DNA of 64,000 nt, taken from Maniola hyperantus (lineage: Eukaryota; Arthropoda; Insecta; Lepidoptera; Nymphalidae). This document shows, piece by piece, positions 33,062 to 44,900 of this stretch (the first letter of the stretch is position 1; each line of letters starts with the position of its first letter). The position numbers and the translations under genes are program-made. Below the pieces are notes generated by a model that was not told the origin of the DNA, did no database searches, and saw only the letters and a list, made by a program, of their open reading frames with translations. The DNA is taken from positions 7,626,001 through 7,690,000 of the forward strand of contig NC_048554.1 in assembly GCF_902806685.2 (NCBI RefSeq), given 5' to 3'.

Positions 33062-35919
33062 ATGAAAGTGTACATGTTTTTTATCGCCAGCTATTGGATT
33101 ATGTTTGTGAAATGTAGAGACGAAGAGAAAATCTCCAAAGGTTGGTATTTTTTACTTTTCATTTTGCCGCTTTTAGAGCTCCGTATCTTCAGAGAAAAAA
33201 GGAACCCTTAGGATCACTTCGTTGTCTGTCTGTCTAGACCCAACAAGGGAATCAAAAAAGCACTTAAAACCCATAGAGTACCTGTACGTCCCGTTGATCT
33301 AGAAACGTGAAAGGCAGGCAGCAATGTCTTATATAGCACAAGACCTAGAACCATGAAATATGGCAGCTAAAAAATAAAAAAAAAATAGCTAGGTAGGTCT
33401 TATAGCACAAGTAAAAGGAATAAATCCATAAACCGCGAATTTGTGGTTAGATCGCAAAAAAAATTAAATGTGTTCATGAACAAATAATTAGTAATTTAAT
33501 TTTCAAAGTAAGTAAGATAACTTTAGGGGTATCATATGAAAGGGCTTTACCTGTATATTCTAAAACAGATTTTTATTTAATTTTGTTCATAATTTATATG
33601 TATATTATGTATATTCTAAAACAGATTTTTATTTAATTTTGTTCATAATAGTTTTTGTACGGAACCCTCTTTGTGCAAGTCTGCGGTTTTTAAAATTAAT
33701 ATTACGTCGAATGTCAAGTAGTAAAAGTAAGATTTTCCACCTTTAAGAAATGGGGGGTTTCTTTAGATAAATTCTGTTTCAGTATAAGTAAGATAAATAA
33801 AGTTAGACGAGGTAAGTCTAGGCTACCAGTTGTCCCCAAGGGGCTCGTAATGGATCTGTGAAAACGACTGCAAAAGAACTTAAGAGATCTCGTGTTCAAC
33901 ATTAGATTTATTTCCAAGATTAGAAAACCTTAATCTTTAGAGTCCCTGACAACGAATGTGTAAAAACTACTAGATTTCTGATTTTTACGTAAATCGAACT
34001 TTCTTTGATTTGTTTGGGTAAAATTATTATTGGGTCATTTTTGAAAATTCCGTACCCGAAGGGTGCTAACGGGACCTTATTACTAAGACTCCGCTGTCCG
34101 CCCGTCCGTCTGTCTGTCGGCGGACTGTATCTCGTAAAGCATAATAGGTAGAGACTTGAAATTTTCACAGAATGTGTATTTCTATGCCGTTATAACAATA
34201 AATTGCGACCATGAAAATTAAAAAAAAAATTAAAAGAACTATTTCTTGTAGGTACTATGGGTACGGAACCCTTCCTGCGCGAGTCTGACTCGCACTTAAT
34301 CGCTTTTTTTTGGTACTTACGATTTTTTTCTTTTCATAATAATATTGTTATGCGCCCAGCCTTCAGCAATATTATTTCTAGGAGGAAGACCACTAAGAAC
34401 TAAAATAAATATTATAAAAAATGCACTAAAGTAGCTCTGTGTGCTTGTAAGCGTATCAGTATCTATATTCTATACCTATTACCTAGAATACCTAGGTACA
34501 ACTACTCAACAGCAGCGTAACAATAAGAATCTTACAGACTTTTGAAAAACGCAGAATCATATAATAGGGTAATTTACCCTTTTTTTTAAAGTGTCCATAT
34601 TTGATCCTAAAGTGATATTAAACTATCAAAAAATTCACAAAAATTTTATTCGATCGATAAGTGCAATAAAAATACATTTAAATTTTCGCGGTGTGACGTC
34701 TCACAGTCGGTATTAACATGGCGGCTACTGTATAGTGTATACTGCGTTTTGGATATTTGTAGTACAGATAAAAAAATTGAAATCTTTAAAATGAATTAGT
34801 TATATAATTTATAAACTGAAATCAACATTTTTTCGATTGTTTATTGCTAATACTATCTTGTTCATACATTTTTAGATTTATTCTTGCTTGGTGTAAAATA
34901 TCATATTCTGCTAATTTTCAGCATGTTTTTGGCCGAATGAAGTGTACGAGCCTTGTTTCGGCGGTTGCGCTGAGATCTCCTGCGACAACCCGCGGAATCA
35001 CTTACGTCCCTGCTACCCTTACTGCGAGCCCGGCTGCGTGTGTGAGGACCCTTACGTTCGAGATGACCGCACTCACCAATGCGTCTTACCTCAAGATTGC
35101 TCACCGTACGTGACTCTGACCTTGATTGTCTATGTTTTTGTAATTATACGTAAGTGTATACCTATATATCAACTATATGTACCTATGTTGTATGCTGTGG
35201 GTATTGATGTCCGATTGTACATTGTGTCGCAACGTTCTTGAGCTTATTTATAATCTTGGTATACATTTTCAAGATGAATAACTGTGAATCACTTATAAGA
35301 AAGCGTAGGAGGACTCTGGGATGCAATGGGGTTAGGAATTAGGATACGTCGGTTTCCTTATTTTTTAATTAATATAATTAAATCTTTTTTAGTTCATACC
35401 TAGAGCTAAGTGTTTGACATCAATACTGAACTACATTAAGATATTATAAACAATAAAGCCTAAGTACAGCTAAAGTGAATGAGACATGGTTGTCGTATAC
35501 CATGGCCTATTGATGGGATAAAGAATGATTAGACGCTCAACATAACTATTTCAATTTACCAATTAGAGTTTTTTTTGGAGTTGGCTATTATTAGGATTTT
35601 TTAGAATGTGTTAAAAATTGTTGCTTTTAGGACACAGATGGGTATACCGGTGCCAAGTAGAAGATCGGCTAAACCACCAGTGCCTCCAAAACCTTCAGGA
35701 AGAATACAAAGAGCCCATGTCAAGAAAGAGGACAACTTAGAACTGAGCGATGTCGAAAATCTCCCTAACCATGTAGATGACTTCAAACGAGCCGCAGAAG
35801 TCTCCAGAATGGGGAATTATTTCAACATAGTAATCGCTCCGCCACCCATCAAGGCACTGCAACCGAGGAAGTTGATACAGAACGACGCTCAACGAATGAA
35901 ATCTAATGCAAAATATTGA
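33062..35919 (+). CDS. Secreted TIL-domain (trypsin-inhibitor-like) protein, gene 1 of cluster
   Basis: Three exons by inference: 33062-33140, 34922-35105 and 35631-35919. Phases agree (1, then 2), acceptors are ATTTTCAG and TGCTTTTAG, donors GTTGGT (weak) and GTACGT. The joined frame gives 183 aa. Exon 1 encodes a hydrophobic signal peptide (about residues 1-18, MKVYMFFIASYWIMFVKC). Exon 2 encodes one TIL domain with all ten cysteines: 28, 38, 42, 47, 57, 61, 65, 67, 80 and 86. Exon 3 is a basic, proline-rich tail with AKPPVPPKPSGR. TIL proteins are usually extracellular serine-protease inhibitors; the reactive site lies between cysteines 5 and 6, which here reads C-Y-P-Y-C, putting Pro at the expected P1. 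Inhibition is therefore doubtful. An AATAAA stands at 35932-35937, 13 bases after the stop. The gene lies upstream of two related genes in the same orientation, and its first intron holds family A and E repeats. Confidence 0.82.
33170..33695 (+). repeat. Family A repeat in intron 1 of TIL gene 1, internally duplicated
   Basis: AGAGCTCCGTATCTTCAGAG at the left and TGTACGGAACCCTCTTTGTG at the right. The segment TATATTCTAAAACAGATTTT with TATTTAATTTTGTTCATAAT occurs twice in a row (about 33555 and 33610). The edges are diverged. Confidence 0.75.
34044..34312 (+). repeat. Dispersed repeat, family E, complete copy
   Basis: AAAATTCCGTACCCGAAGGG, TGCTAACGGGACCTTATTAC, CGTCCGTCTGTCTGTCGGCG, GAAATTTTCACAGAATGTGT, then GGGTACGGAACCCTTCCTGC and GCGCGAGTCTGACTCGCACT. 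Its two ends match those of family A while the middle differs. Confidence 0.8.
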
Positions 35920-35931
35920 TTCTGATATTAT

Positions 35932-35937
35932 AATAAA
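35932..35937 (+). promoter_or_regulatory. Polyadenylation signal AATAAA of TIL gene 1
   Basis: Canonical AATAAA shortly after the TGA of the inferred last exon; this supports the end of the gene model. Confidence 0.55.
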
Positions 35938-36806
35938 AACTATTCCAACAAATACTATTATATTTTTCAGGAAGTACCAAGAAATATTATTATTCTACCC
36001 AAGATACTCATCTAAAACTAACAAACGACAATTAGCCACTCAAAAATAATTCCCTAATACCACCTTCTGTAATAAAACCTTACTTTTCTTTTTATTTCAT
36101 TCAATATGATATTGTCATCATCATTTTTTCAACAGCTAATATAGTAAAAGTGTCCGCCTATTTGTTATCTTTTCACGGTCTATCCGATAAACCGATTTTG
36201 ACGAAAGTACCTTTAGAGAAAGCACTTGTAAAAGTTTACTTGAATAAAAATGTATTCTATTCCATTCTACATTATGGAGCCGACGGACATAGGCTAGGGA
36301 TATAAATTAGTTATATACTTCATCCGGAGTTTTTTCGTTTATATAATCCGGAAATACTTAAAGTACCTATATAAAGAACATTGTATGCCTATGGCAGGCC
36401 TATGGTTAATAACTTTCGATGCCATATTAGAAAAAGCACGAATAAAATAAATAGTTACGGAACTGATAGAGATCTGTTACAGAATTGACTACCTACATAA
36501 TCAAAAAAATGCTAAATAAATGCAAATTACTAATGCTCAATTAATCATTATTACATACGTAGGTAATTAACAAACGGATTATTTAAAAACTGCTACAGCA
36601 AATACCTATTAGGTACCTACCTCTTTATAACTAGGAAATTGTTGACCACTGCTTATTTTTTTGCAATCGTTAAACACATCCGCCGTTGTTTAGTTCTTTT
36701 ATCAAACAATCAAGCAAGTGATTGGTTTGATTAGGAGAGACCGTAATTTGGAACGGAAAAGCAAATTACTAAACCTAAATGGATTGACTGATCATCGAAC
36801 AAGAAA

Positions 36807-36976
36807 ATGCGTTATTTATTATTACTGGCGCTTTTGCTTTGTAAGTTTACATAAACATTTATTGACATACTTTATTGTTTGATTAATTTTAATGAATAGA
36901 AGATAGGTAGGAACACAATTGTATTCAAGTTTTTAGGGTTCCGTACCTTACAGGATCACTTCGTTGTCTGTCTGTA

Positions 36977-37007
<31 letters not shown>

Positions 37008-40000
37008 CCGTCTGTCCGTCTGTATGTCATGTCTGTCAAGAAAACCTATAGGGTACTTCCCGTTGACCTAGAATCATGAAATTAGGTAGGTCTTATAGCA
37101 CAAGTAAAAGAATAAATCTGAAAATCATGGGTTTGTGGTTACTTCACACAAAAAAATTAAAAAGTGTTAATGAACAAATATATATACCAAGTGGTATCAG
37201 GTGGTTCATATGAAAGGACTTTATCTGTATATTCTAAAACAGATTTTTATTTCTTTTTAATCCATCCATTCGTTTTTGATTTATCGTGCAAAATGTAATG
37301 AAATGCATACCCGACTACGGAACCCTCGGTGCGCGAGACTGACTCGCACTTGGTTGTTTTTTTAAATAATAGTAATAGTAATATGTTTTATATTTGTGGT
37401 TTGTAATCGATAAACTCTGAAACTACTGAACCGATTTTAATAATTCTTTCCCCATTAGAAAGCTACTTTATCCTCAAATATCATAGGCTGTATATTATGT
37501 GTTATACCTACTTGTGTTGTGTGTGTGGTGTGTTGTGTATACCCGAGCGAAGCCGGGCGGATCAGCTAGTATCTAATATAATGAATATAATAATAAGCAA
37601 TACAATAATAAACATTTCAAACTTCAGAAAAATATATTTGTTTATTTACCAGAGTTTATATTTAGGTATGGCATTTGCAACATCGATGCATTTGCATAAG
37701 TAGGTACCTACGTCCCATAGGGATACGTCCTCAATATAAATACTTATACTTATGACTTAATCAAATTGGAATTTGTTTTGGAATTGAGGAAGGTTTTATT
37801 GCACTATTTTATCGATAATAGACGATTGGTAGCAGGTTAAGGCACTATAATATAATATTACTAAATATTTCTATCTGACTTTGAAAACATCGTACCGATC
37901 CGATGTGCCCCAAAACCTTCATCTAAGCCCAAACCGGTGTCATTACAAAGACAATGTCAAAATCAAAGTCAAATCATTTATTCAATGAAGGTACTGTTGT
38001 ACCTACACTTTTGGATAGTCAGTTGTTGGATTTGTAAATAGTGGTGATAATAATTAATTGCGTACCTAAACTTACTAGTAAAACTAAACCTGCGAGGGTT
38101 TTTATTGTTATTATTTTTGAGCGTAGTAAGTAGCATACGCCGGGTATCCGCTAGTATTTCAATAACTTCCACTTTCAGATAATATAGTTGCGAATGCGAA
38201 CAGACTAAATTCCTACGATTACGATGACCCCGACGGAATCAAAAGGCATTCTTTTGTAGACGATAGGCGGAATTGGAGAAAGAAAGCTTTATTAAAACCG
38301 TTCGACCAGGACCACAAAGACTGGGATGACAGATATGATCGCGACATTCCCGACGTGTATTCCGACGATCCGGAGCCGAAACGTTTCGGAGGGTTGGATA
38401 GACAACGGGAGATGGATCCCTCAGCGAGCGTGTATAGAGGACAGAGGCATTATGAGGACGATGACAAAATGAATATGCTTCATAAAATGAGGAGCGCTGA
38501 GGTCGGACGCTCGCCGGCTTTTTCGTAAGTAGCCTTTTGATATTCTATTCCGTATAGGTACAGTGTTTTTTTTTTCAACTGGGACAGTATGGGAAAAACC
38601 AGAATCATAGGAGATCCAGGGATACTGTCTTAGGAACCTTTAGCTCTTTTTTTATGAAAACAATTTTGGCATAGTAAATTTTTTGTCAAGCGTGAGTTGT
38701 CTATAAAAATCAATGAAATTGACAAAAAGAAATTTAATACTGATCGACTCAGTTTCATGTAGGTAAGGATCATTTTTATTGAATCGAAAGAAAAACCAAA
38801 TTTATTCTAAAGTAGCTTATTCCCGTGACTGTCCGCGCGGACTACACTTTAATCACTTTTTTACCCGTTTATGGGTTCAATTTTCAAAAAACCTCTCTTA
38901 GCGGTAAGCTACGTTGTAATAGCTACCTGTATGCCAAAGGGGAATGCCGAGATTATTATTGTCAAAAAATGATGTTATAATATTATTTGTTCAAAAATTT
39001 TAAGTTCTTAAGTATTATATACTGTGGATTCGATATAGTTTCATGTGAGGGTAGGCCTATCGCCACCTGGCATTCCCCTTTCAGCTCGATCCGTCCAGTG
39101 GTTTGAGCTGTCCGTTGATAGATCAGTCAGTCGGTCAGTCAGTCAGCTTTTCCTTTTATATATTTAGACTAATTACTAAGGTCACGTAATTGTCATCTGC
39201 ATTGTGTTCATGGTTTATTATTTCTATTTACTTACACATATTATTTACAGAGGGAAAGAGTCAGAGAAGAAAACTCCGTTTACGATGACTTGCGAAAAGC
39301 AAAATGAAAGGTAGGATACAATGTGACGTCATGCACAAAAAGTTAAAATGGCGAGGAGTAAAATTTTACGCGTTATATTATCTATAGGTATAAAATATGT
39401 TAAAGGCATACGCATCAGCAATGCATCCATTTTTGGACATAGGTATAGGACTCTTTGAAATAACGTCAAGCTGTCTGTCTTTGTCCTTTCGCAGCTAATC
39501 AGTGCCACCCACTATTCTGATATCACCTAATTACCACAACTACCATATAGGTACTGAATGTGACTGACTTTATCCTTTATAGAAATCCCATAGCACGCTA
39601 AATTACTTGAAGTCAACTCGCCATCAGTTTCCACGTTTCGGTACTTACCAAAAAAAAATTCATAATAGCTCGTCATTTGCAAAGTGGGTTGCAAAAGTCA
39701 ATATTCATACCTACATGATAAATTTTAAATATGATCCCAACTTAACAAATCCTGATTTGTGCAGCCCATTTTATTTTTATTGACGCTCAAAGTTAATGAT
39801 AAACGTAACGTAGCTTTAATCGCCTGTTATGAAACTGGACCTAAATAGATTCATTTAATTCCGGAGTATTTATTTTTCCAGATACGAGCCATGCTTCGCT
39901 GGTTGCGCCGCAGTGACATGCGACAACCCGCGCGAACGACTGCGCCGCTGTTACCCTTTCTGCGAGCCCGGGTGCATCTGCATTCAGCCGTATGTTCGGG

Positions 40001-40719
40001 ACGATCGCACCCATAAATGCGTCCTACCCGAGGAATGCACTAAGTAAGGAAATATTTACCTACTTTATATTATTTTGGACATGAGCGGTTAAGACGTCGC
40101 ATTTCTAACTTTTCAGACCTAGGTGGGTTTTAAGAAATCAAATATCACTTGTTTTAACGGTGATAGAAAACATCGTGAGGAAACCTGCATGCCTGAGAGT
40201 GCTTTAAAATGTTCTCAAAGATGTGTGAAGTCTGCCAATTCGCACTGGGCGTGGTGGACTATGACCTATGAACCTTCTCATTCTGAGAGGAGAGCCGTGC
40301 CAGTATAGTGGACTGGTGATGGGTTGATCATGATGATGATGATTTTGGTGAGATCGTCCTTATGTTTGGCTGCCCATCATGCTGTCCTAATGTATATCAT
40401 CATCATCATCATCAACAACACCGATAGACTTGCACTGCTGGGCATAGGTCTCTTCTAGGGACTTCCACACGCCACGGTCTTGGGCCGCCTGAATCCAGCG
40501 GCTTCCTACGACTCGTCTGATGTCGTCCGTCCACTTAGTGGGGAGTCTTCCAACGCTGCGCCTTCAGGTGCGAGGTCCCCATTCCAGCACCTTAGGACCC
40601 CAACGTGTATAGGATCCCTTACAATTTTATAACAGTAGAGATATTTATTTATGCGACACATATTGTGTTCCCTTTACAGAGGCCTCAAAGGAATTCCCGA
40701 CCTCGGCGAGGATGCTTAG
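36807..40719 (+). CDS. Secreted TIL-domain protein with acidic spacer, gene 2 of cluster
   Basis: Five exons by inference: 36807-36840, 38179-38524, 39251-39310, 39882-40043 and 40680-40719. All phases match (1, 2, 2, 2), donors are GTAAGT, GTAAGT, GTAGGA and GTAAGG, and acceptors end TTTCAG, TTACAG, TTCCAG and TTACAG. The product is 213 aa. The first exon gives a leucine-rich signal peptide (MRYLLLLALLL). Residues about 18-140 form a highly charged spacer rich in Asp, Arg and Tyr, with several dibasic pairs (IKR, RKK, PKR). Residues 141-199 are a full TIL domain: cysteines 141, 151, 155, 160, 170, 174, 178, 180, 193 and 199. The C-terminus is a short tail GLKGIPDLGEDA. Cysteines 5 and 6 enclose Y-P-F, again with Pro at P1. 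An intron splits the domain between cysteines 1 and 2, unlike gene 1. The two are clear paralogues: both contain VRDDRTH followed by Q or K and CVLP. Alternative: a matrix or cuticular protein, not an inhibitor. Confidence 0.85.
36930..37367 (+). repeat. Family A repeat in intron 1 of TIL gene 2
   Basis: TTTTTAGGGTTCCGTACCTT, a long GTCTGTCTGTCC run (36965-37035), ACTTCCCGTTGACCTAGAAT, and the end CTACGGAACCCTCGGTGCGC with GACTCGCACTTGG. Confidence 0.85.
37385..37572 (+). repeat. Dispersed repeat, family D
   Basis: CTGAAACTACTGAACCGATT, then AAAGCTACTTTATCCTCAAA and the end GTATACCCGAGCGAAGCCGG followed by GGATCAGCTAGT. Only one copy in the window; I recognise the ending as a frequent type of lepidopteran repeat end. 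Confidence 0.5.
37955..38150 (-). mobile_element. LINE 3' end fragment, minus strand, in intron 1 of TIL gene 2
   Basis: The minus-strand sequence ends in the TTTGAC-type tail (AATGATTTGACTTTGATTTT region at 37955) and includes the 3' untranslated region AATTATTATCACCACTATTT and CCCGGCGTATG. It is the same family as the LINE at 25409. Its 5' edge is about 28 bp from the next exon. Confidence 0.75.
38808..39166 (-). repeat. Family C repeat in intron 2 of TIL gene 2, interrupted
   Basis: AGTAGCTTATTCCCGTGACT, then ACCTCTCTTAGCGGTAAGCT, a break at 38939-39078, and TTTCAGCTCGATCCGTCCAG, CCGTTGATAGATCAGTCAGT, CAGTCAGCTTTTCCTTTTAT. Confidence 0.85.
38939..39078. mobile_element. 140-bp inverted-repeat element nested in family C, no target duplication seen
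   Basis: The ends GGGGAATGCC and GGCATTCCCC are a perfect 10-bp inverted repeat. The flanks are GCCAAA and TTTCAG, which together equal the uninterrupted family C sequence GCCAAATTTCAG (13547-13776 copy). Hence nothing was visibly duplicated or lost at insertion. No coding capacity. Confidence 0.7.
40080..40345 (+). mobile_element. tRNA-derived SINE, GAT-tailed, in intron 4 of TIL gene 2
   Basis: Head decayed; body ACGGTGATAGAAAACATCGT, GAGGAAACCTGCATGCCTGA, GTGTGAAGTCTGCCAATTCG and GATGGGTTGATCATGATGAT with a GATGATGATGAT tail. Confidence 0.8.
40393..40612 (-). mobile_element. LINE 3' end fragment, minus strand, in intron 4 of TIL gene 2
   Basis: (CAT)n at the left is the reverse of the ATG-type tail; the minus-strand translation runs through KVLEWGPRT, RRSVGRLPTKWTDDIRRVVG and SRWIQAAQDRGVWKSLEE, the C-terminus of an insect LINE polymerase. 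One in-frame stop breaks it. Confidence 0.8.
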
Positions 40720-40987
40720 AGAAAACGAACAAATGTCATTGATACACACACAATAGGTACATGCAACCTTGAGGACCCTCTGGCGAAGAAAGAGGATCAT
40801 ATTCCCACGATATTTGAACCTTCTATTTACTCTGATATAAAGTAATTCTATTAAGAAAGACATTGCATCTCTTTTTTATATTAGGTATTTAAATAATTTT
40901 GTAGAAAAGCTAGAAAAGAATTGCTAAAGTTATTTTAGTTATTATTGTCTAGGTAGGTACCATATATTTTAAATTATTTTATACTTA

Positions 40988-41210
40988 ACTAGCTGATGCC
41001 CGTGACTTCGTCCGCACGGAATTAGTTTTAAAAAAATCCGTGGGAACTCTTTGATTATCCGAGATAAAAGTAGCCTATGTCACTCTCCATCTATACCCAT
41101 TACCCATGCAAAAAATTACGTCAATCCGTTGCACCGTTGTGACGTGATTGAAGGACAAAGCAACAAACCAACAAACAAACACACTCTCGCATTTATAATA
41201 AGGGTACTGA
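40988..41210 (+). repeat. Dispersed repeat, family B variant
   Basis: ACTAGCTGATGCCCGTGACT to CCAACAAACAAACACACTCT and CGCATTTATAATAAGG, with CAACAAAC repeats in place of GACA. Confidence 0.8.
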
Positions 41211-41219
41211 GGTACTGAT

Positions 41220-41946
41220 TAATTTTATACTTTGACGTAAGATTTTTGCACCTTTATTATAAGTTTATTATATTTATGAATCATGTCATATTTTATGTGA
41301 CATCAAATTAAGAAAAACCAACCTATACAGGATAAATTAAACAAAACCAATTCATTTACACAATACAACATTGTTAAATCGCTAAAAAGTAGGTAAAACA
41401 AAAAACCATTGTTCTCTAGAATGTGTCGCTTTGCTTTTTTGTTTCATTCACGCTTCCTTTGTATCGTACTTTTTCATTACGAAGATAAAATTTCAGATTT
41501 AGCAAACACTGCAGTTTTGTACTGCCTTCTGAAAAATAATAATAATTTAATTACTTACTGTATAACCTAGTAAAGTACCTACTTATTAAGTAAGTACATT
41601 ACTTACACTTACAGTTGTACGTTGAAAATAATTCCATTAAGATTTTCAAGAGTGTGCTGTGTGGCGCTGCTTTTTTTTAACAACATCAAAACATTGCACA
41701 TTAAATTACATATAATATATGTATATATAAAATAATAAACAATTGCAGTTTGTTACAAAAAAAATTTTTTTTTTTACTTTAACACGGATAAAAACGTTTC
41801 AAACGATTTTTTACGTTTGTGGTTTGAACATGTTTTATGGACGTTGTATCCGGTTACGATAGACTTTTTGCAACAACTAGGTAGCTTGTTGTACAAAAAC
41901 ATAAGTTTATGATTTTTCGAAGTTGTGTTTTGTGTTATCAGCACCC
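41220..41946. other. Upstream region of TIL gene 3
   Basis: AT-rich, with a short piece of the MITE-like repeat at about 41230-41260 (TACTTTGACGTAAGATTTTT). It should contain the promoter of gene 3, but I see no clear core element. Confidence 0.35.
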
Positions 41947-44900
41947 ATGTGGAGCGCACTCATAGTATTTGTGCTACAATCCATACTACAATCCTGCGTT
42001 TCAGGCGATGGTACATACGGTGAGTAGAAATGGTCACTTAATTATGTTTTATACAATTTTTATGTTTAGTTATATTATTTTTTCACTGATATCGGTCGTG
42101 CGTGAAATCGGCTTAGTCGGCATGACTATTCCGAAGAAAATATAAAACATAGAGTTTATATACTTTGACGTAAGATTTTTTACACCTTTATTACCTGTAA
42201 TCTCCCAAATCCACCATGATCCCAACAAACATCCAAACAAACGTTCCTCCCAGTGTTGTGGACAATACGCAGAGAAACTTTCAACTTTTATAAAATAACG
42301 AAGGTCTGGCACGCGCTGGCTCTTTCTCTATATCTTTAGCAGACCAATCAGATTTCTCAAGTCGATAGCAGGCTTTACATCATGAAAATAATATGGTTTA
42401 GCTACGTCATTAATTTGACAGTAATTCCTTTCAGAATGTGGTGATCATGGCAGATTCGAATACTGCATCGACGAGATACCAGGATGTGTGATAGGCTGCC
42501 ACTGTCATCCAGGATATTATTTTGACACTGATACGAAAATATGCGAACCCAAGTAGGTATTTTCATCTTTTTAGGGTTCCGTACCTCAAAAGGAAAAACG
42601 GAACCCTTATAGGATCACTTGGTTGTCTGTCTGTCGGTCTGTCAAGAAACCTACAGGGTACTTCCCGTTGACATCATGAAATTTGGCAGGTAGGTAGGTC
42701 TTATAGCAGACATTTGGGGAAAAATCTGAAAACCGTGAATATGTGGTTACATCACACAAAAAAAAAAGTGGTCATGAATTAAAAATTTGTGTCGGAAAAA
42801 TACGACTGTAGTACGGAACCCTCGTTGCGCGAGCCTGACTCGCATTTGGCCGGGTTTTTTTATATCTTCGGTCTTTGTAGAAGTTTTCGAAATATTATAA
42901 AAATGTACAAGTTGGTAGGTAGTTACTCAATAAAACAATAACTCCTACATATTTACTATTTATCTCAAGTAAGTCGTTTTTTTTTCCAGCACAAGATTGA
43001 TCGAACATTATAGGCGGGAAAATGTGTTAAAAACGACTCGGGATCAAAAAATTGAAGTGACACCTAATACAGTACTAAATGATACTGACCCTGCTTCCAC
43101 CTACAAGATTGATGGATCTGTTGATGAAATAGCCAAAGACGCAAATGACTTAGGAGACTGGCTCTACAATCAGTTCTTTAAAACCATAGAGAACCAAGTA
43201 ATTAACAATACAAATGATAAAGATATTTTGACCAGACGGGGTGCATCACAACCAACAATCAAAATCCCCAATAAAAGTAAGAAACCACGTAAAGGTGGAA
43301 AATCATCAAAACAAAAAGGCAAAAAGGAACAATTAAGAAGAAAGTTACTTCGAATCACAGAAAATGATAGCTTGTTCGATTTATCTTCAAAATCTAGTTC
43401 AGATTCAAGTGATTCATGTTCTAGTGAGGATTTATCGTCTATGGACTACGAAGTAAATGAAAGTAATCATCATAAACATGACGATGACGAACACGGCCAT
43501 AAAAAGATAGTCATGATAAATAAAAAGCCAAAGCGACCGTTGCCAAGCTTTATATTCTTGCCTAATTTAGATACACCATTTTATCCTCCAATAGGTTTGC
43601 CCCCACCACCAATTGTGCCCATGTATCCGATGGTACCAGTTCCTCCTGTACCGCTGTGTCCAATAACAGGTTAGCTTATACATGTACTAGGGTTACCCCA
43701 GTTTTGATTAGGTAGAAGACTATGAAGTAAGGTATCTATAAAAGTATCAATGTTAATTTAATTGATCTAAATAACAATCTTAATTTTTTCCAATTTGTCT
43801 TGAATACTTAATTCAATATTGTATTTAATGCTAATTTCTAAGTGTTGATAAATCATATTCATGCGTTAATTTTATAGTTTTTTTTTAAATTAATTACAAT
43901 TTTTTCAGGTTGTATAGATAACGGCAACGTTGCAACTACTACTTCCGCTCCAACTACAATTGCTGCTCCTACTACAACTACTGCTCCAGCCCCTACGACA
44001 GCTTCTGTCAGTACCGTACTTACAGATACAACTGTTCCATCTAGCGTGCCTGAAACAACTGACGATACGACAACTACCGATGCAGCTAAAACTGACACGT
44101 AAGAGTTATTTCAAAAGGGGTTTGAACTTAGCGTAAGATATAATAAACATTCATATTGGTATTCACATTTCTCTAAAATTTCCAGAAGAGCACTGCGCTT
44201 AAAAAACAAAAAGAAGAAAAAAGCTGCAAAATTTTTAAACAATGATACGAGTAGAGCAGATACTGGACAAGGGTAATTAAATTATACATAAATGTTACAA
44301 AAGTATTATTTTGTTCATTGTTTCTCAGAGTCTATGTTACTAACCTACCTTATTCCTTAACATACAATTATTGAAAAATATAAACATTGCTAAGGAACGT
44401 ACGTAGATCTACACATAGAAATTGCCTAGAATTTCGGCTGTTAGTCACCAAATAAGTAACCAAATAAATAAGCTATAACAGACAAATAAAGGCGTCCATT
44501 GACAATTGAAAAGAATTGTCCCTAATTTAATTTAGTTACTTTTGAGAAAATTTGTACTATACTTAAATAGTAATAAATATTTAAAACACTACTGATTGAA
44601 GATTTTTCTTACAGGATCAATAACTTAAAGTACTTCGAACGCCAGAAAATTGTAAGTTTTTCGTTTAATTTTAAACAATTAATGTATTTGGATTTGTTAT
44701 TGTTTGATAAATATATAAATGTTCAAAATTAAATTTAAAAGTAAATAAATATTAATGTATGAAATTATGATGGATGATATAAATTTAAAAAAAAAATTTT
44801 TCAGTTGGAACGTCTTAAAGAAAAAATGGGAAATCCTTCTGCCAAGTTGTTCGGGGCACCTTTGAAAAAGATCAAAAAAAATTATTCAAACAAATTCATA

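Noticed and set aside
38939..39078. Helitron assignment for the nested element
   Set aside because: Insertion between A and T without duplication fits, but the ends are GGGG and CCCC with a perfect terminal inverted repeat, not TC and CTRR, so the class is left open.
43859..44098. Minus-strand frame rich in V and A, and the plus-strand L/Q-rich frame at 43930
   Set aside because: Shadows of the Thr-rich exon 43909-44098 of TIL gene 3.
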